A DNA stretch of 64,000 nucleotides from Gymnopilus junonius. Lineage: Eukaryota; Basidiomycota; Agaricomycetes; Agaricales; Galerinaceae. Every line of letters begins with the position of its first letter. Position 1 is the first letter of the stretch. The stretch is taken from NCBI GenBank assembly GCA_015501075.1, contig JADNYJ010000112.1, positions 62,001-126,000 on the forward strand, read 5' to 3'. Positions 10,851-21,471 of the stretch are shown one piece after another. The position numbers and the translations under genes were made by a program. The notes under the pieces are model-generated. The model searched no databases. It was not told the DNA's origin and saw only the letters and a program-made list of their open reading frames with translations.

Positions 10851-12531
10851 TCAGTTCTTGCTCGCCGATTTCCCCATCATCCTCTTCCCCTCATCCACCT
10901 TCTCCTGCTTATGCTCCAACTTGCCGCTGAGAACCATCATCTCGCCTTTGATCTTCTCCATGAACCCCGACTTGGTCTTCTGAGTTCCATTTCCACTAGA
11001 AGCCTTGGACTGGGAGGCTGAACGGACAACCGGTTTTCCAGCAGCGGGTTCGGAATGAATAGTGCGTTTCTGCGAGGTATTGCCCGTCGACGTTGCAGTT
11101 TGGTTCGCAGCTTCCGTCTTTCTCGCGGGTAGGCCGGGCGGCGGAGCATCCGTAGCAGATGTACTAGCACCAGGGTCAGCCGTAGCCCTTTCTTGGATAA
11201 GGTCAGCAGCGGTGATCCCGCTGCTAGGTGTAACAGCATGGTCGCCAGCCCTAGTCAGTGCTTCATCCTTGCCTCGATCCACGCTCTTCTCCTTCTCCTT
11301 CCCTTTCAGCGATTCACCCATCCCAGGAGTAGGAGGCAAAGCTGGAGACGCAGCAGCGGCAGCTGCAACATTCGCGTCACCATGTCCAGGTGTAGCCACA
11401 TCTGAGCTACCAGAATCCCGGTGCGTGAATCCGAAGTTCTTGACGTCCACTGAGCCGACTGGGTAGTCTCGAGCAATGACGTTTGGAATAGCCTGCCCTG
11501 ACGCACTGCGGTCTGGGGCATGCCATTTCGTCTCAGTAGGGAGATCTGGGGCTGCAACTCGGACAGGTGGGATGCAGCGCGTCTCCTCGGCGTGGTGTTC
11601 AATGTTGGGTCTATCTTGGTGGTCAGGGGGGTTCACAGACTTTGATGTTTGTTCAGGTTTCTTCTTCAACTCCGCGTTCAGTTGAGGAAATTCGGCCACA
11701 TTTGGGGCTGTAGTGAACGAATAGCTATCGCACTCGATGACGTTATTGGGAGATTTCCTATCGTGAACACGACTGCCAGCAAGAGAGTGTGTACTGGCGT
11801 CCTCGCTGGCCCCGGATCCGTCACCTCGAGATGGTGTAGAAAGGAAAGTACTAGGCTGACTCTCTCGCATAGTCTCTGACTTGGGTTCGTTATGACCCGG
11901 CGAATGTGATTCGGGAGATGTGGGAGCGTGAGTAGAAGTAGGGACACCTTCCACAGTGACTTGGTCTGAATTTCGTGCGGTTTCGGCAGGTCCAGAGGAA
12001 AGACTTTTGGCGTCGGAGTGAGCAGGGTGCATGGAAGGCGCTATGATAGGCGTTTCAGCATCACAAAGACGATAATAATTGATGCTAAAGGTATCACTTA
12101 CGTAGGTACGAAGCCACGCTTTCAGGTAAGTATTCTCCAACCTTGGCTCCGACATGCTCTGAGGTAGTGACGACGTATTCTTTCGCAGTCTCCAAAGCAT
12201 GCACGGCCGTGTCTTTGACATAATGAGCATCTTCGCTTATAGAGGACGACCCAACATGGTTCTCGCGAGGGTAAGCACCCGGAACCGGAACGCCCGGCGT
12301 TGTGGCAGTCGACGATGCACCCCCAGTGGAAGAAGGGGTTGCTGGATCTCTGTTAGACAACTGGGTCGCCTCAGCAGGTCCCGACTTGGATTCAGCAGGC
12401 CCAAGTGCCGTGAGAGTCGACGAAGCCCATTCAGACGGAGGCTCGCCCTTGTCTACAGTCGCCACAAGGGGGTCTTTGAGTTGATTCATAGCTTCAGTAT
12501 TGGGGGAAGTAAGAACAGTATTATCAGCCAT
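10851..12531 (-). CDS. Low-complexity hydrophilic protein with CsbD/LEA-like ends
   Basis: Exons 12531..12102 and 12040..10851, intron 61 nt (gtaagt to atag), 539 residues. The start at 12531 (MADNTVLTSPNTEAMNQLKDP) is chosen over an in-frame codon at 12690 because the upstream part is unrelated, mostly hydrophobic sequence. The protein is almost entirely disordered and rich in Ser, Pro, Ala, Thr and Glu. Two ordered patches stand out: an amphipathic helix just before the splice (DTAVHALETAKEYVVTTSEHV), reminiscent of LEA or perilipin-type helices, and a C-terminal segment GFMEKIKGEMMVLSGKLEHK followed by KVDEGKRMMG, which resembles CsbD-like stress-protein motifs. A stress or surface role is conceivable but is inference. 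No signal peptide. Confidence 0.7.
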
Positions 12532-13309
12532 TATATGGTGGTGAATATCGTTGACAATGTCGAGAATATGGGAGTAATTGTACAAGGAAGGGAGAAAGAG
12601 GATAAAGACATTCGATTGTGGGCAGGCTCCATATTTATTGGTGACGAGTGGCGGCGATCGTGATGACGTAGAAGGTTCAGGCGACGACATATTTTGTTTG
12701 CTTTACCTATATTGCGCCAAACAAATCAATTAGGGACATTTTGCCCGATCTGGGCGCCCCACTCTCCTCACTACTCCACCCATGCAAGCTGGAGATCTCG
12801 ACTTGAAGGAAGCTATATTGTACAACTATAATTTACGAAAGCGTAGTAGGTAATATTTTTAGTCTGCGCGACGGACGGAAATTGCAGTTATTCCAGTGAT
12901 GTGAGATGAAGTGTAACGAAAGCGACAGACAATGGTTAAAAGAGGACGAAAAAAGATAACGAAAATGGTATAGCATAAAAACGACTGTGGGGGATCAAAA
13001 GGATGAAGCAAAGGGTTGAAATGAAGGCATGAGAGGCATTAGTAATACAAATTCCTGCTGATCCAAAGAGAAATGAAATAGTCAGGCAGAAAGTGATTGA
13101 GTACCATAAAACGAAGAGTAAATGAAAATGAAAACAAAAAGAATGAATGAAATCGCATAACAGAACTTGCCCGAAATCAAACAGAAAACAGAAAGCTCTA
13201 AACCGAGAACCCCCCCCCTCCTCCTTTCCGCGTCACACGACAGGGTTTCAATCAAGCCTTACCACACATCCTCACCCCCAGACCCCGCGTTCATCATCGC
13301 CTCCAATCC
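12532..13309. other. Intergenic between two minus-strand genes
   Basis: Promoter of the low-complexity gene at its left and 3' untranslated region of the large coiled-coil gene at its right. AT- and GA-rich, no further gene seen. Confidence 0.4.
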
Positions 13310-16300
13310 TCATTCCCCCTCTAACCCCAAATCAAGCGATTCCATATCGCCCAACAAAATTTCATGCTCAGGCCTCAGGAACAAACTCCCGGGGCTCCCA
13401 GTGACCATCGAAAAATTCGCAGTGGTAGGTGAGATACTCGTAGTTGACGTGATAGATTTATTGAGGACATGGCCAGGCTCAGCGGAGCCGGCAAAGTTTC
13501 GGTAAGAAATCGGAGATGTCTTGGTCATAGGCTGAGGAGCAGCCATGGGATTTGACTTGGGTGTTGCAGATGAAGAAGAGGAGGCAGGGACTGTAGTGGA
13601 CGCAAACGAGAATTGGAACTGCGAATGGTCGGTCATGCTGCTCATACTACTTCCACCCAGGTGTAAATTCGAGTCTTCATGCATAAGCATGGTCATATTC
13701 GCCGGGGGCGCAGGAAAGATCGAAGAAGTATTGCTCAACCGCCTCTTCACAGACGGCGTCGACGTCGTCGGGTGGTGGTCCATCTCCAACTCATGATCAT
13801 CGTCATCATGAAGTGGGTCGTCGCGGTCGTCGTCAATGCTGTCATGGATCAGAATCGTATCATTGAACACCTCCCCTCCTTCCTCCTCCTCTTCCTCCTC
13901 AACCTCTTCAGACTGCTTCAGAAATTTGGGCGTAGAATCCATCGCGAGCGGACTCCCATTCACCTGCTTCCCAACTGGCGTCCGCAACCCACTACTCATG
14001 CTGCTCCCACTCCAACTAGGAGTCAGCCCGGGAGCGTGCACACTCCTCTCTCTATCCCTATCCCTAAACCTTCCACTCCGCAACTCGCTCACCTCCCTCC
14101 GCAATCCCTCATTCTCCCTCTCAACACTATCCAGCAACCTCCTCATCTCCCTCCGATCCCTCTCAGCCACACCCAGCGCCTCATCTAACCTCTCTCTAAG
14201 TTCCGCATTCTCATCCCTAAGCATCTTCGCCGTGCGCTGCGTATCCGTCAACGCAGAGATCACAGCGCTCATATCAGATTGGTGCTTTTCCTTGAGAGAT
14301 AAGATCTCTTCCCTCTCTCTGTCTCGATCCCTGCTGTCTAGGTCCCGAGCACGACCAAGATACCCAAATCCCTCCGAGACACTCGTAGGAGCAGTAGAAG
14401 GCGTCGACTTGGGTGTATCCCGCTCTCTATCCCCTCTACTCCCGCTTGAGGCAGTGAATGTCGGACTCTCCATCAAACCATTATTATGGGTATGACTATG
14501 GCTATGTCCATGCCCATGCCCTTGCACCCCTCCTCCTCCTCCTCCGCTTCCAGCATAAGCAGAGAACGTCCCACTACCCCTCCTCCCTCCAACCCCAGCA
14601 CGATCACGATCGCGAAGAGAATCAGAAGGCCCACCGCTAGCTTCAGAAAACGCCATACGCGACAGCGCACGCGTATGTCCATTGGGTCCATTAAAATTGT
14701 TGCTGTTATTGGAATGATGTCCTTGTGGAATGTATTCCGACGCGCTGCGCACTGATCCAAATCGGCTCAGAGCACTCGAAGCACCACCGCTGAGCGGGGA
14801 TGGGGCCAAGACCCCACTGCTACTCCCATTCCCATTCCCATTCCCTCCTCCGCTACCTGTGCTATTACCACCAACGCTGCTGTCACGATCACGGTCGAAA
14901 TCCAATAACCCAGCAGCTCTGAATGCCTTGGCAGTCCTAGGACCCAACCATTCCAACTTGGGCCCATTTCCAGGGCTAACACTGTTCTCCTGAACAGCAC
15001 CTGCATACCCATCCAACCCAAACCCTGCGGCCCTCCCACCCCTCCCACCTCCATGCACAGAGAGGCTGCTCCCAGGCCTCGACACACCCATCTCAGAAGC
15101 TGCCATCCCCATCCCACCAACACCTCCTCCGCCCAGCCGGCCCAGACCCCGTGGGGAGACGACCCTCTCTTGCACACTCATACTCCTCTTCCTCATCCGC
15201 GTGAGGACGGCCGTCGGGGGCGAAGTAGAATGGGAAGCGGGACGCGGCACCAGTGGTGCTGATGCCACCGAAGCTGATGCTGATGTTGAACCGCCAGCAG
15301 GTGAGGAAGGGGAGGCGACAGACTTGCTCTCGCCAGCGAAATCCGTCACTCTCAATGAAGGTGTTTTTTGGTTTCCTTTTCTCTTTCTCTTTCCCGGTTT
15401 TCCCAATCACCACGTAGACGAGCAACGGACCCAGGCCGACTGCCCGAATATCCCGTATCAAACGAAGGCCGTGTAGCACTAGACTCAATAGACGGTCTTC
15501 CTTGTGCGTAAGCCTGGGCGAAAAATGAAGGTTCCTCAAATGTCATTTCTGGAGAATGAGTCGAATCCGCTTCGGTCACTGGTGCTGTTGCTATTCCGTT
15601 TCCATTTCCATTTGTGTTGGGGTTGGAGTTGGCACGTTCAGGAGACGAAGACCCCGTCCGACTACGCGAATTCAAATTCAAATTCGACTTCATGACATCA
15701 GGTCTCAACCGCGAATCAAACGACCCTCCTCTCCTCATATCCAAATCCAACGAGGGCCTTCCAAGCCCGATCTCATTAACCGACCCCAGCCCCGTGGATG
15801 ACCTCGACATTGGCCGTCGTGAATCCAGCGATCCTCTACTCATCACATACGAGTTAGAGTGGGCATTCGGAGAAGGGGGGAGGTAGACGAAGGAGTGTCT
15901 TTGGAATGGGAATGACGCGAGGTGCTCACGCTGAGCATGACCTGCCTCAGCGTCCGCGTCGATACACGAGGAGGTTTAGAATTTGACGTTAAACCCGAGT
16001 TATTGGGCGACGTCTCGTCAGCGCGCGATGCGGATGCAGAGGGAGACACAGAAAGAGAAGGAGGGCTGAACAACCTGGCGGCACCTGTCCTTGTTTCTGT
16101 TGAACGAGATAGTGTGAATGTCCGCCTGGGTGCTGCAGGTGTGGAAGTGACTGTAGAAGGTGGCGAGGCCGGGGGGAGGAAGGTGATGCGAGCATGCGAC
16201 TATCGTCAAAGCCATTGACGGCAATGACTGGGGCCTTTCCTTTTTCTGGGGGTGTAGAAGAGGAGGATGAAGGCTTTGGGGTCGTAGGGGACGGAGTAGG

Positions 16301-17739
16301 TGCAGCGAATTGCGGTGTTGAAGGAGATGCAGACGGAGATCGTGAATGTGAATCGGACAGACGGGTGACGAGGTTCGGGGAAGGAAGGAGGACGAGTGAC
16401 GCGCTTTGGGGAGTCGAGACGTCCCTGAAAACGTCGGTGTGGTAGGAGAAGCAGAAGAAGGTTGCGGGCCTGTTGACTGTCTCCTGCCCGTAAGCTGGGT
16501 AATGACAGTTGGCAACTGAGTCTTCTCCGATTGCGCATTTGGACTCAAAAGAGCCAACAAATCAGGATCAACAGTATCCACATTAAACGTCGTATTAGCA
16601 ATGTTATCCACCGCCTCTGCTACCTCTGGATGCTCGTCCGCGTCAATAATAACGACGGCCTTGCCAACATCGCGCCATGAAGGCTCGCCCGACTTGGAGG
16701 AGGAAGTGCTCTTTCGCAGGGCATCGCGAACCTGGTTGGCCACTTCTGATGGCGATACGTGCAATAAATCCGATGTGTCGGGGTCCAACTCCGCAGAGTC
16801 GGCATTTGGTTGCTGCTGTTGCTGATAGGTCGGGGCAATTGAACCCCCGGATGTTTTGCGGAATGGGTGCAGATAGTCGCGAGGAGATGGAGATGGACGA
16901 CGAGAGGGCGGATGTGGAGATGAGGAACGCGAATGTGGTAGTGAGGGTGTGTGCGGGGGTACAGGGAGGTCGGCAAAATGCTTGGACACCCCTGAGCTGT
17001 CAGCCTCAATGATGGTTGAGAGCTCTACTGATAGTGGCGGGCCAGGAGACGGCGTGCGCAGTGTAAACCCTGATGCGTAAATAATTCTATTAGTGGACAA
17101 TTTGACTTGTACGTAGACGAGGAAGCACGTACCAGAACCCAGTGTTCTGGTATCCCTAGAAGAAAAGCTACCGCCGCTCTCCTGACGAAAGGGTGTATTC
17201 GAAAACCCTCCAAAGTCGGGTTCCCGAGGGAGTGGTTTCTCAATATTAGAGAGAGAAGCCGATCTCCTAATGCCTGAATCATCGCCTTGCTTGTCAATGG
17301 CAATAACAGGCGATGACAGAGCATCATTCGAGAGCGAACTCTTCCGTTCCCTATCTTTCGCCATAGACTTCCTTACCGACCCAAACCCTGAGAATGGGCT
17401 CCTGGAAACCACAGAGGTATTGGGTGAGGCCGAAGTAGAGGAGGGGGAGGATGTCTGAGCAGCATTGCTACTCTTGCTATGACTACTGCCGGGTCCAAAG
17501 GGTAAAAGCGAGCGTAGGGTGCGGAGAGCAGGAATTCCTGAACCTGGACCGGCAGGACTGGACGGTGTGGTATAGTACGTAGTAGATGAACCCGGCGAAT
17601 AGCCAATGCCCTGTGGTAACTGCATGCCACCGGAAGAGACGCTGCTGGTGGAAGGACGACGAGAAGAACTGGACGAGAAAACACCTTTCTTAGGTGGTGG
17701 ACCATTGGTGGAAGAACTCGGGGAACGGAGGGCGGTCAT
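13310..17739 (-). CDS. Large Ser-rich coiled-coil protein (frame broken four times)
   Basis: One coding region of roughly 1450 residues read from MTALRSPSSSTNG at 17739 to the stop at 13310, with an intron at 17132-17070 (63 nt, in frame). The sequence is Ser/Pro/Gly-rich and disordered, except for a coiled coil (about 14300-14090) running from REEILSLKEKHQSD through RTAKMLRDENAELRERLDEA to ENEGLRREVSELR, followed by an acidic patch. As given, the frame must shift by plus one base near 16388 and at three 6-base homopolymers: G6 at 16171-16176, G6 at 15875-15880 and T6 at 15364-15369. At each point the protein text continues smoothly in the next frame. Family not recognised; a structural or cytoskeletal scaffold is possible. 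Confidence 0.65.
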
Positions 17740-17904
17740 GGTGAATGTCCTCTACTGGCTAGCAGGACAACCCGGGTATATACAGTCTGCGGGGTTATAA
17801 GCTGAGAGCCATTGGCGCGACCGGTCAAAGCAGTCGCTGTTCCTCTCAACAGTCGTTGCAAAATCATATTCCCGCGACACAAACCAGGAAGGACCCTGCT
17901 CAAT

Positions 17905-17933
17905 CACGTGTTCGCGACCTCTCTCTATTTATA
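17905..17933 (+). promoter_or_regulatory. E-box and TATA-like element before the Rossmann-like gene
   Basis: CACGTG at 17905-17910 and TATTTATA at 17926-17933 lie 68 and 45 bases before the ATG at 17978, in the 238-bp divergent space shared with the large coiled-coil gene. Spacing fits a fungal TATA-type core promoter; binding is not shown. Confidence 0.35.
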
Positions 17934-17977
17934 GTCGTGATTCGGTCTCAGCTAGTGCTCAACCACCTACCATCGGG

Positions 17978-19315
17978 ATGCTGTATATTTGTGTGTTCCG
18001 TACCATCGGTTATTCCATTCAAAATGTTCTCATGAGTCTTTTCGTGTTGCTCGTATCCGCCGTGTCTCTTCTCTTCACCCTTCTCTTCGTCCTTCCGTGG
18101 TCTTTCGTCCTTGCCGCTCTTCGTCGCGCAGCTTTTGAGGAGGTGCCCATGAAAAAAGTGGTTCTGATCATCGATGCGCAGGAAAGCGACATAGGATTAG
18201 GATTTATGAGGCAGCATTTAAATGAACCCGAGACTCTCATCCTCGCCTTCGTGAGGCACCTATGTAGGTTTTTTGATATGGTCATGGTCTCTCGTGCTTG
18301 CTTACTTGCATACGTCTGGCACAACAACAATGCAGATAACGAAAGTTCTCATTTGCCAAGAAAACTCGGCCAACATACAGCTAAAATAATCTACTTCGAG
18401 ATGCCTGGTCGTCTTGTGCTCGAGTCTGAAATTCGTCACATTGACGAGAAATACGGCCCTATCACCCACGTCTACGAAACGAGCAGCTCTTCGACGTACA
18501 TGTTAGATTCGCCTTTCCCGTTAAATTATGATGAAAGGGTGAGCCGACTTCTGTTTTTGCGCATAATTTGGCAATGACCAAAGGACATGGTTCATATAAA
18601 GCTACAAAGAGCACAGAAGCTCAGTACAACTGCACTAATCGCCGCCCAAGTTGACGGAGCGTCGACGACCATCCTGACGGCGTTTGATCTCATGAAGCAA
18701 CACAAATACGGAAAGATTGTATGTTGCCCTCTGTCTCATTGCACCATCATAGTTCATTGCGCTCACTTGAATACCTGGGCCGCGTCATATACAGTACGTT
18801 ATGGCTTCATTGCCCGACCTTCGTCCTTGCCCTATAACGGATTTACCAAGGGCTTTGATTGGGGCACTCGCCACTGAACTCCGAGGAATTGGCGCTCCTC
18901 TCGGCGTCGAAATTGTGATCTTCCAAACAGGCATCACTAGTGCTGACCAGGCGACAATTGTTGACGGAAAGGCTACGGGGGTTCTTGATTACCTTGTAAA
19001 CAAAGGGATCATTGCCCATGGTCTCAGAGGTACGGCCGTCGTTTGTCCTATATTTCAGGCACCTTACAAGTAAATTATCTTATAGCCTTGCATCCCATTT
19101 GTCGGGAATTCTTGACGGGATTGTTACAGGCACGCCCAACAATCAAAGAAAATTGGACGGAATGCTGTGAAGACGTCGTGGATCCAGTGACAGACGCGGC
19201 AGTAGAGTGCACTGCGCCTGGCTGTGAAGCTCGATGGGTATGTCATAATGCGAGAATTAGAGAAGAAGACACACCCTTTTTACCTCAAGTATCATCTTCA
19301 TTGCCTGAAAATTGA
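17978..19315 (+). CDS. Membrane-anchored SDR/Rossmann-like protein J1
   Basis: Exons 17978..18263, 18336..18538, 18617..18718, 18795..19029, 19086..19315 (351 residues). The third exon may begin at 18602 instead of 18617. An N-terminal hydrophobic stretch (residues about 14-48) is a membrane anchor. KKVVLIIDAQESDIGLGFMR then sits where short-chain dehydrogenases carry their glycine-rich cofactor loop, but the glycines are mostly lost. The second half has the SDR-like order ASTTILTAFDLMKQHKYGKI, MASLPDLRPCPITDLPRALI, ATELRG...GVEIVIFQTG, without the catalytic Tyr-x-x-x-Lys. This resembles the fungal DUF1776-type SDR relatives (inference). Tandem with J2, 224 bp downstream. Likely not an active dehydrogenase. 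Confidence 0.72.
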
Positions 19316-19539
19316 ATACGTACCAGGCAATGGGGTCTGCGATCCTTGCAAGGTATCCGGATTGGCAAGAGGAAGTAAACGAGCCACGAGAGAAGACGTC
19401 ATATTTCTAAATTTAGATATATCCAAGTTAGGCTGGCGAAATAAAAAGTCTTTAGTGCCGAGTTCCGATCCCGACACCCCCTTGTCTGTCATAGTTCTAC
19501 ATCTCGAGTCTTAGCTGCAGGTTACCACTTACCATCGAG

Positions 19540-20775
19540 ATGCTGTATCTCTTTGTATCCCCTACTGTTGGTTATGCAACTCAAAACCTTTTCATGAGTT
19601 TTTCTGCCTTGCTTGTCTCTGTCATCTCCCTTCTCTTCATCCTGCCGTCATCTATCGTGCTTACCTCTTTTCGTCGGGAGATGTCCATCAAGAAGGTCGC
19701 AGTGATCATTGGTGCGCAGGATGGGAGTATAGGAGCGAGCATTGTTAAGCAACATTCCAACAAACCCGGAACTGTCATAATATTCTTGAAGGACTTAAGT
19801 AGGTCTCAGCACCTCTATGGGGCTCACATATGTTTGGTGCAACTTGAATTTAGACAAAACCTTCAAGCTTCTAAGTGAAGAACTTTACATTGGTCATTGC
19901 AAAGCTAAAATCATCTGCATCGAGCTGCCCAATCGTCTATATCTCGAGTCTGCAATTCGTACGATTGACGAGAAATATGGCCCTATCACACATTTCTACG
20001 AAGCCAGTAACGCTTCGACTTACAAGATAGATCCGCCTATCCCGCCTGAGTACGCGACAGAGGTGCGTCACACTCCGTTCGCCTATAACTTGGCATTGAT
20101 TGAAGGGACATGGTTCATATAAAGCGACACAGAGCCCAGAAGCCCAGTACAACTGCACTAATCACTGCCCAAGTTGACGGAGCGTCGACGACCATCCTGA
20201 CGGCGTTTGATCTCATGAAGCAACACAAATACGGAAAGATTGTATGTTGCTATCTGTTTCATTGCACCATCATAGTTCATTGCGCTCACCTCACTTCAAT
20301 ACTTGGGCCGCGTCATATACAGTACATTATGGCTTCATTGCCCGACCTTCGTTCTTGCCCTATAACGGATTTACCAAGGGCTTTGATTGGCGCACTCGCC
20401 ACTGAACTCCGAGGAGCTGGTGCTCCTCTTGGCATCGAAATTGTGACCTTCCAAACGGGCATCACTAGTGCTGACCAGGCGACAGTTGTTGCAGGAAAGG
20501 TTACAGAACTGGGTGTAGCTGTCATTTCTCATGGTTTCAGAGGTACTGCCTTTCCCTTTTCTTCTATTTCAGGTGCCTAACAAGTAAATTTCATAGTTTT
20601 GAATCCGATTTGCCAGCAATATCTTTGGGGCTTATTTCGACACAATAAGCCCCAATTACCTTTACCATTAAAGAATGTGGAATGCGAAAACAAAATCAAA
20701 GTTACTCTGAGCAATACACCCAAATCCATCGATGACATTGATGAAACCCTTGAATGCCCGACGGTTTATGCTTAG
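19540..20775 (+). CDS. Membrane-anchored SDR/Rossmann-like protein J2
   Basis: Exons 19540..19798, 19854..20062, 20140..20241, 20323..20542, 20597..20775 (322 residues), with the same intron order as J1; as there, exon 3 could begin 15 bases earlier. The N-terminal anchor (MLYLFVSPTVGYATQNLFMS onwards) is followed by KKVAVIIGAQDGSIGASIVK, a degenerate cofactor loop, and IRTIDEKYGPITHFYEASNA. The middle exons and their intron are almost identical to J1, while first and last exons are strongly diverged. The C-terminus differs completely from J1 (ends TLECPTVYA). Catalytic Tyr-Lys pair not seen. Confidence 0.72.
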
Positions 20776-21471
20776 AATACATTAGGACATTCTCTCCAGT
20801 TGAGACTTTCATCGTGAACAGCGTTTATGCAAACAGTACACCCATACGTTTAGTTACTTGAAAGTTGTACCTTATATTTGTACTCTATCTCACATTCATG
20901 TCAGACGGGTATACAGCCGCTTTGGAAATATTGTAAGTGATTCAACAGTGCGTAGGGCTCTGAATACTTAGCATGACTGGTTCAAGCCTTTCCAAACTAT
21001 GCGAAGCTGTCAATGACGCGACAAAACGGGGATAAATAGAATGATGTCTCCTCGATAAGACTTTGGGAACTAGCAGCAGATAGCTGATATGGATGCAAGC
21101 ATATTTATTAAAGAACAACATTCTCCCTTACTTTCCTGGACTGTAGTCATCAATTTATGTCGATTTTGCAATTTCAATAAGACGTTATAACTGGCCCGAT
21201 CCAGAAGGAAATTATATAGCATTACACTCCTCACGACTTCTTGCTGTACACCAATTACTTTATAGCTAGCTTGCATTGTTCAAGAATTATAGATCACAGA
21301 TTTTCGAGATGTGTGAATTTCCGGTTACTTCTTTTGGGCACCAGTAGAAGCAGCGCTTGAAAAGCGATGATACGAGAATTGTGCGCATTTTAGATCACTG
21401 AACAATGATGGTAATGACGCAAGGAAAGGCACAAGGATTTGGACAATCGTAAACGAAAGGTACATAAGGAT
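20776..21471. other. Convergent spacer, no gene recognised
   Basis: Between the 3' ends of J2 (plus) and the TFIIIC gene (minus). Only a short unconvincing frame at 21070-21276. Confidence 0.4.

Noticed and set aside
10739..12663. Plus-strand frames over the low-complexity gene
   Set aside because: They are antisense shadows of a compositionally biased gene; no splice logic or family resemblance.
13545..15886. Long plus-strand Ser/Leu/Pro-rich frames over the coiled-coil gene
   Set aside because: Antisense of Ser/Arg/Glu-rich codons; the minus-strand coiled coil is the coherent product.
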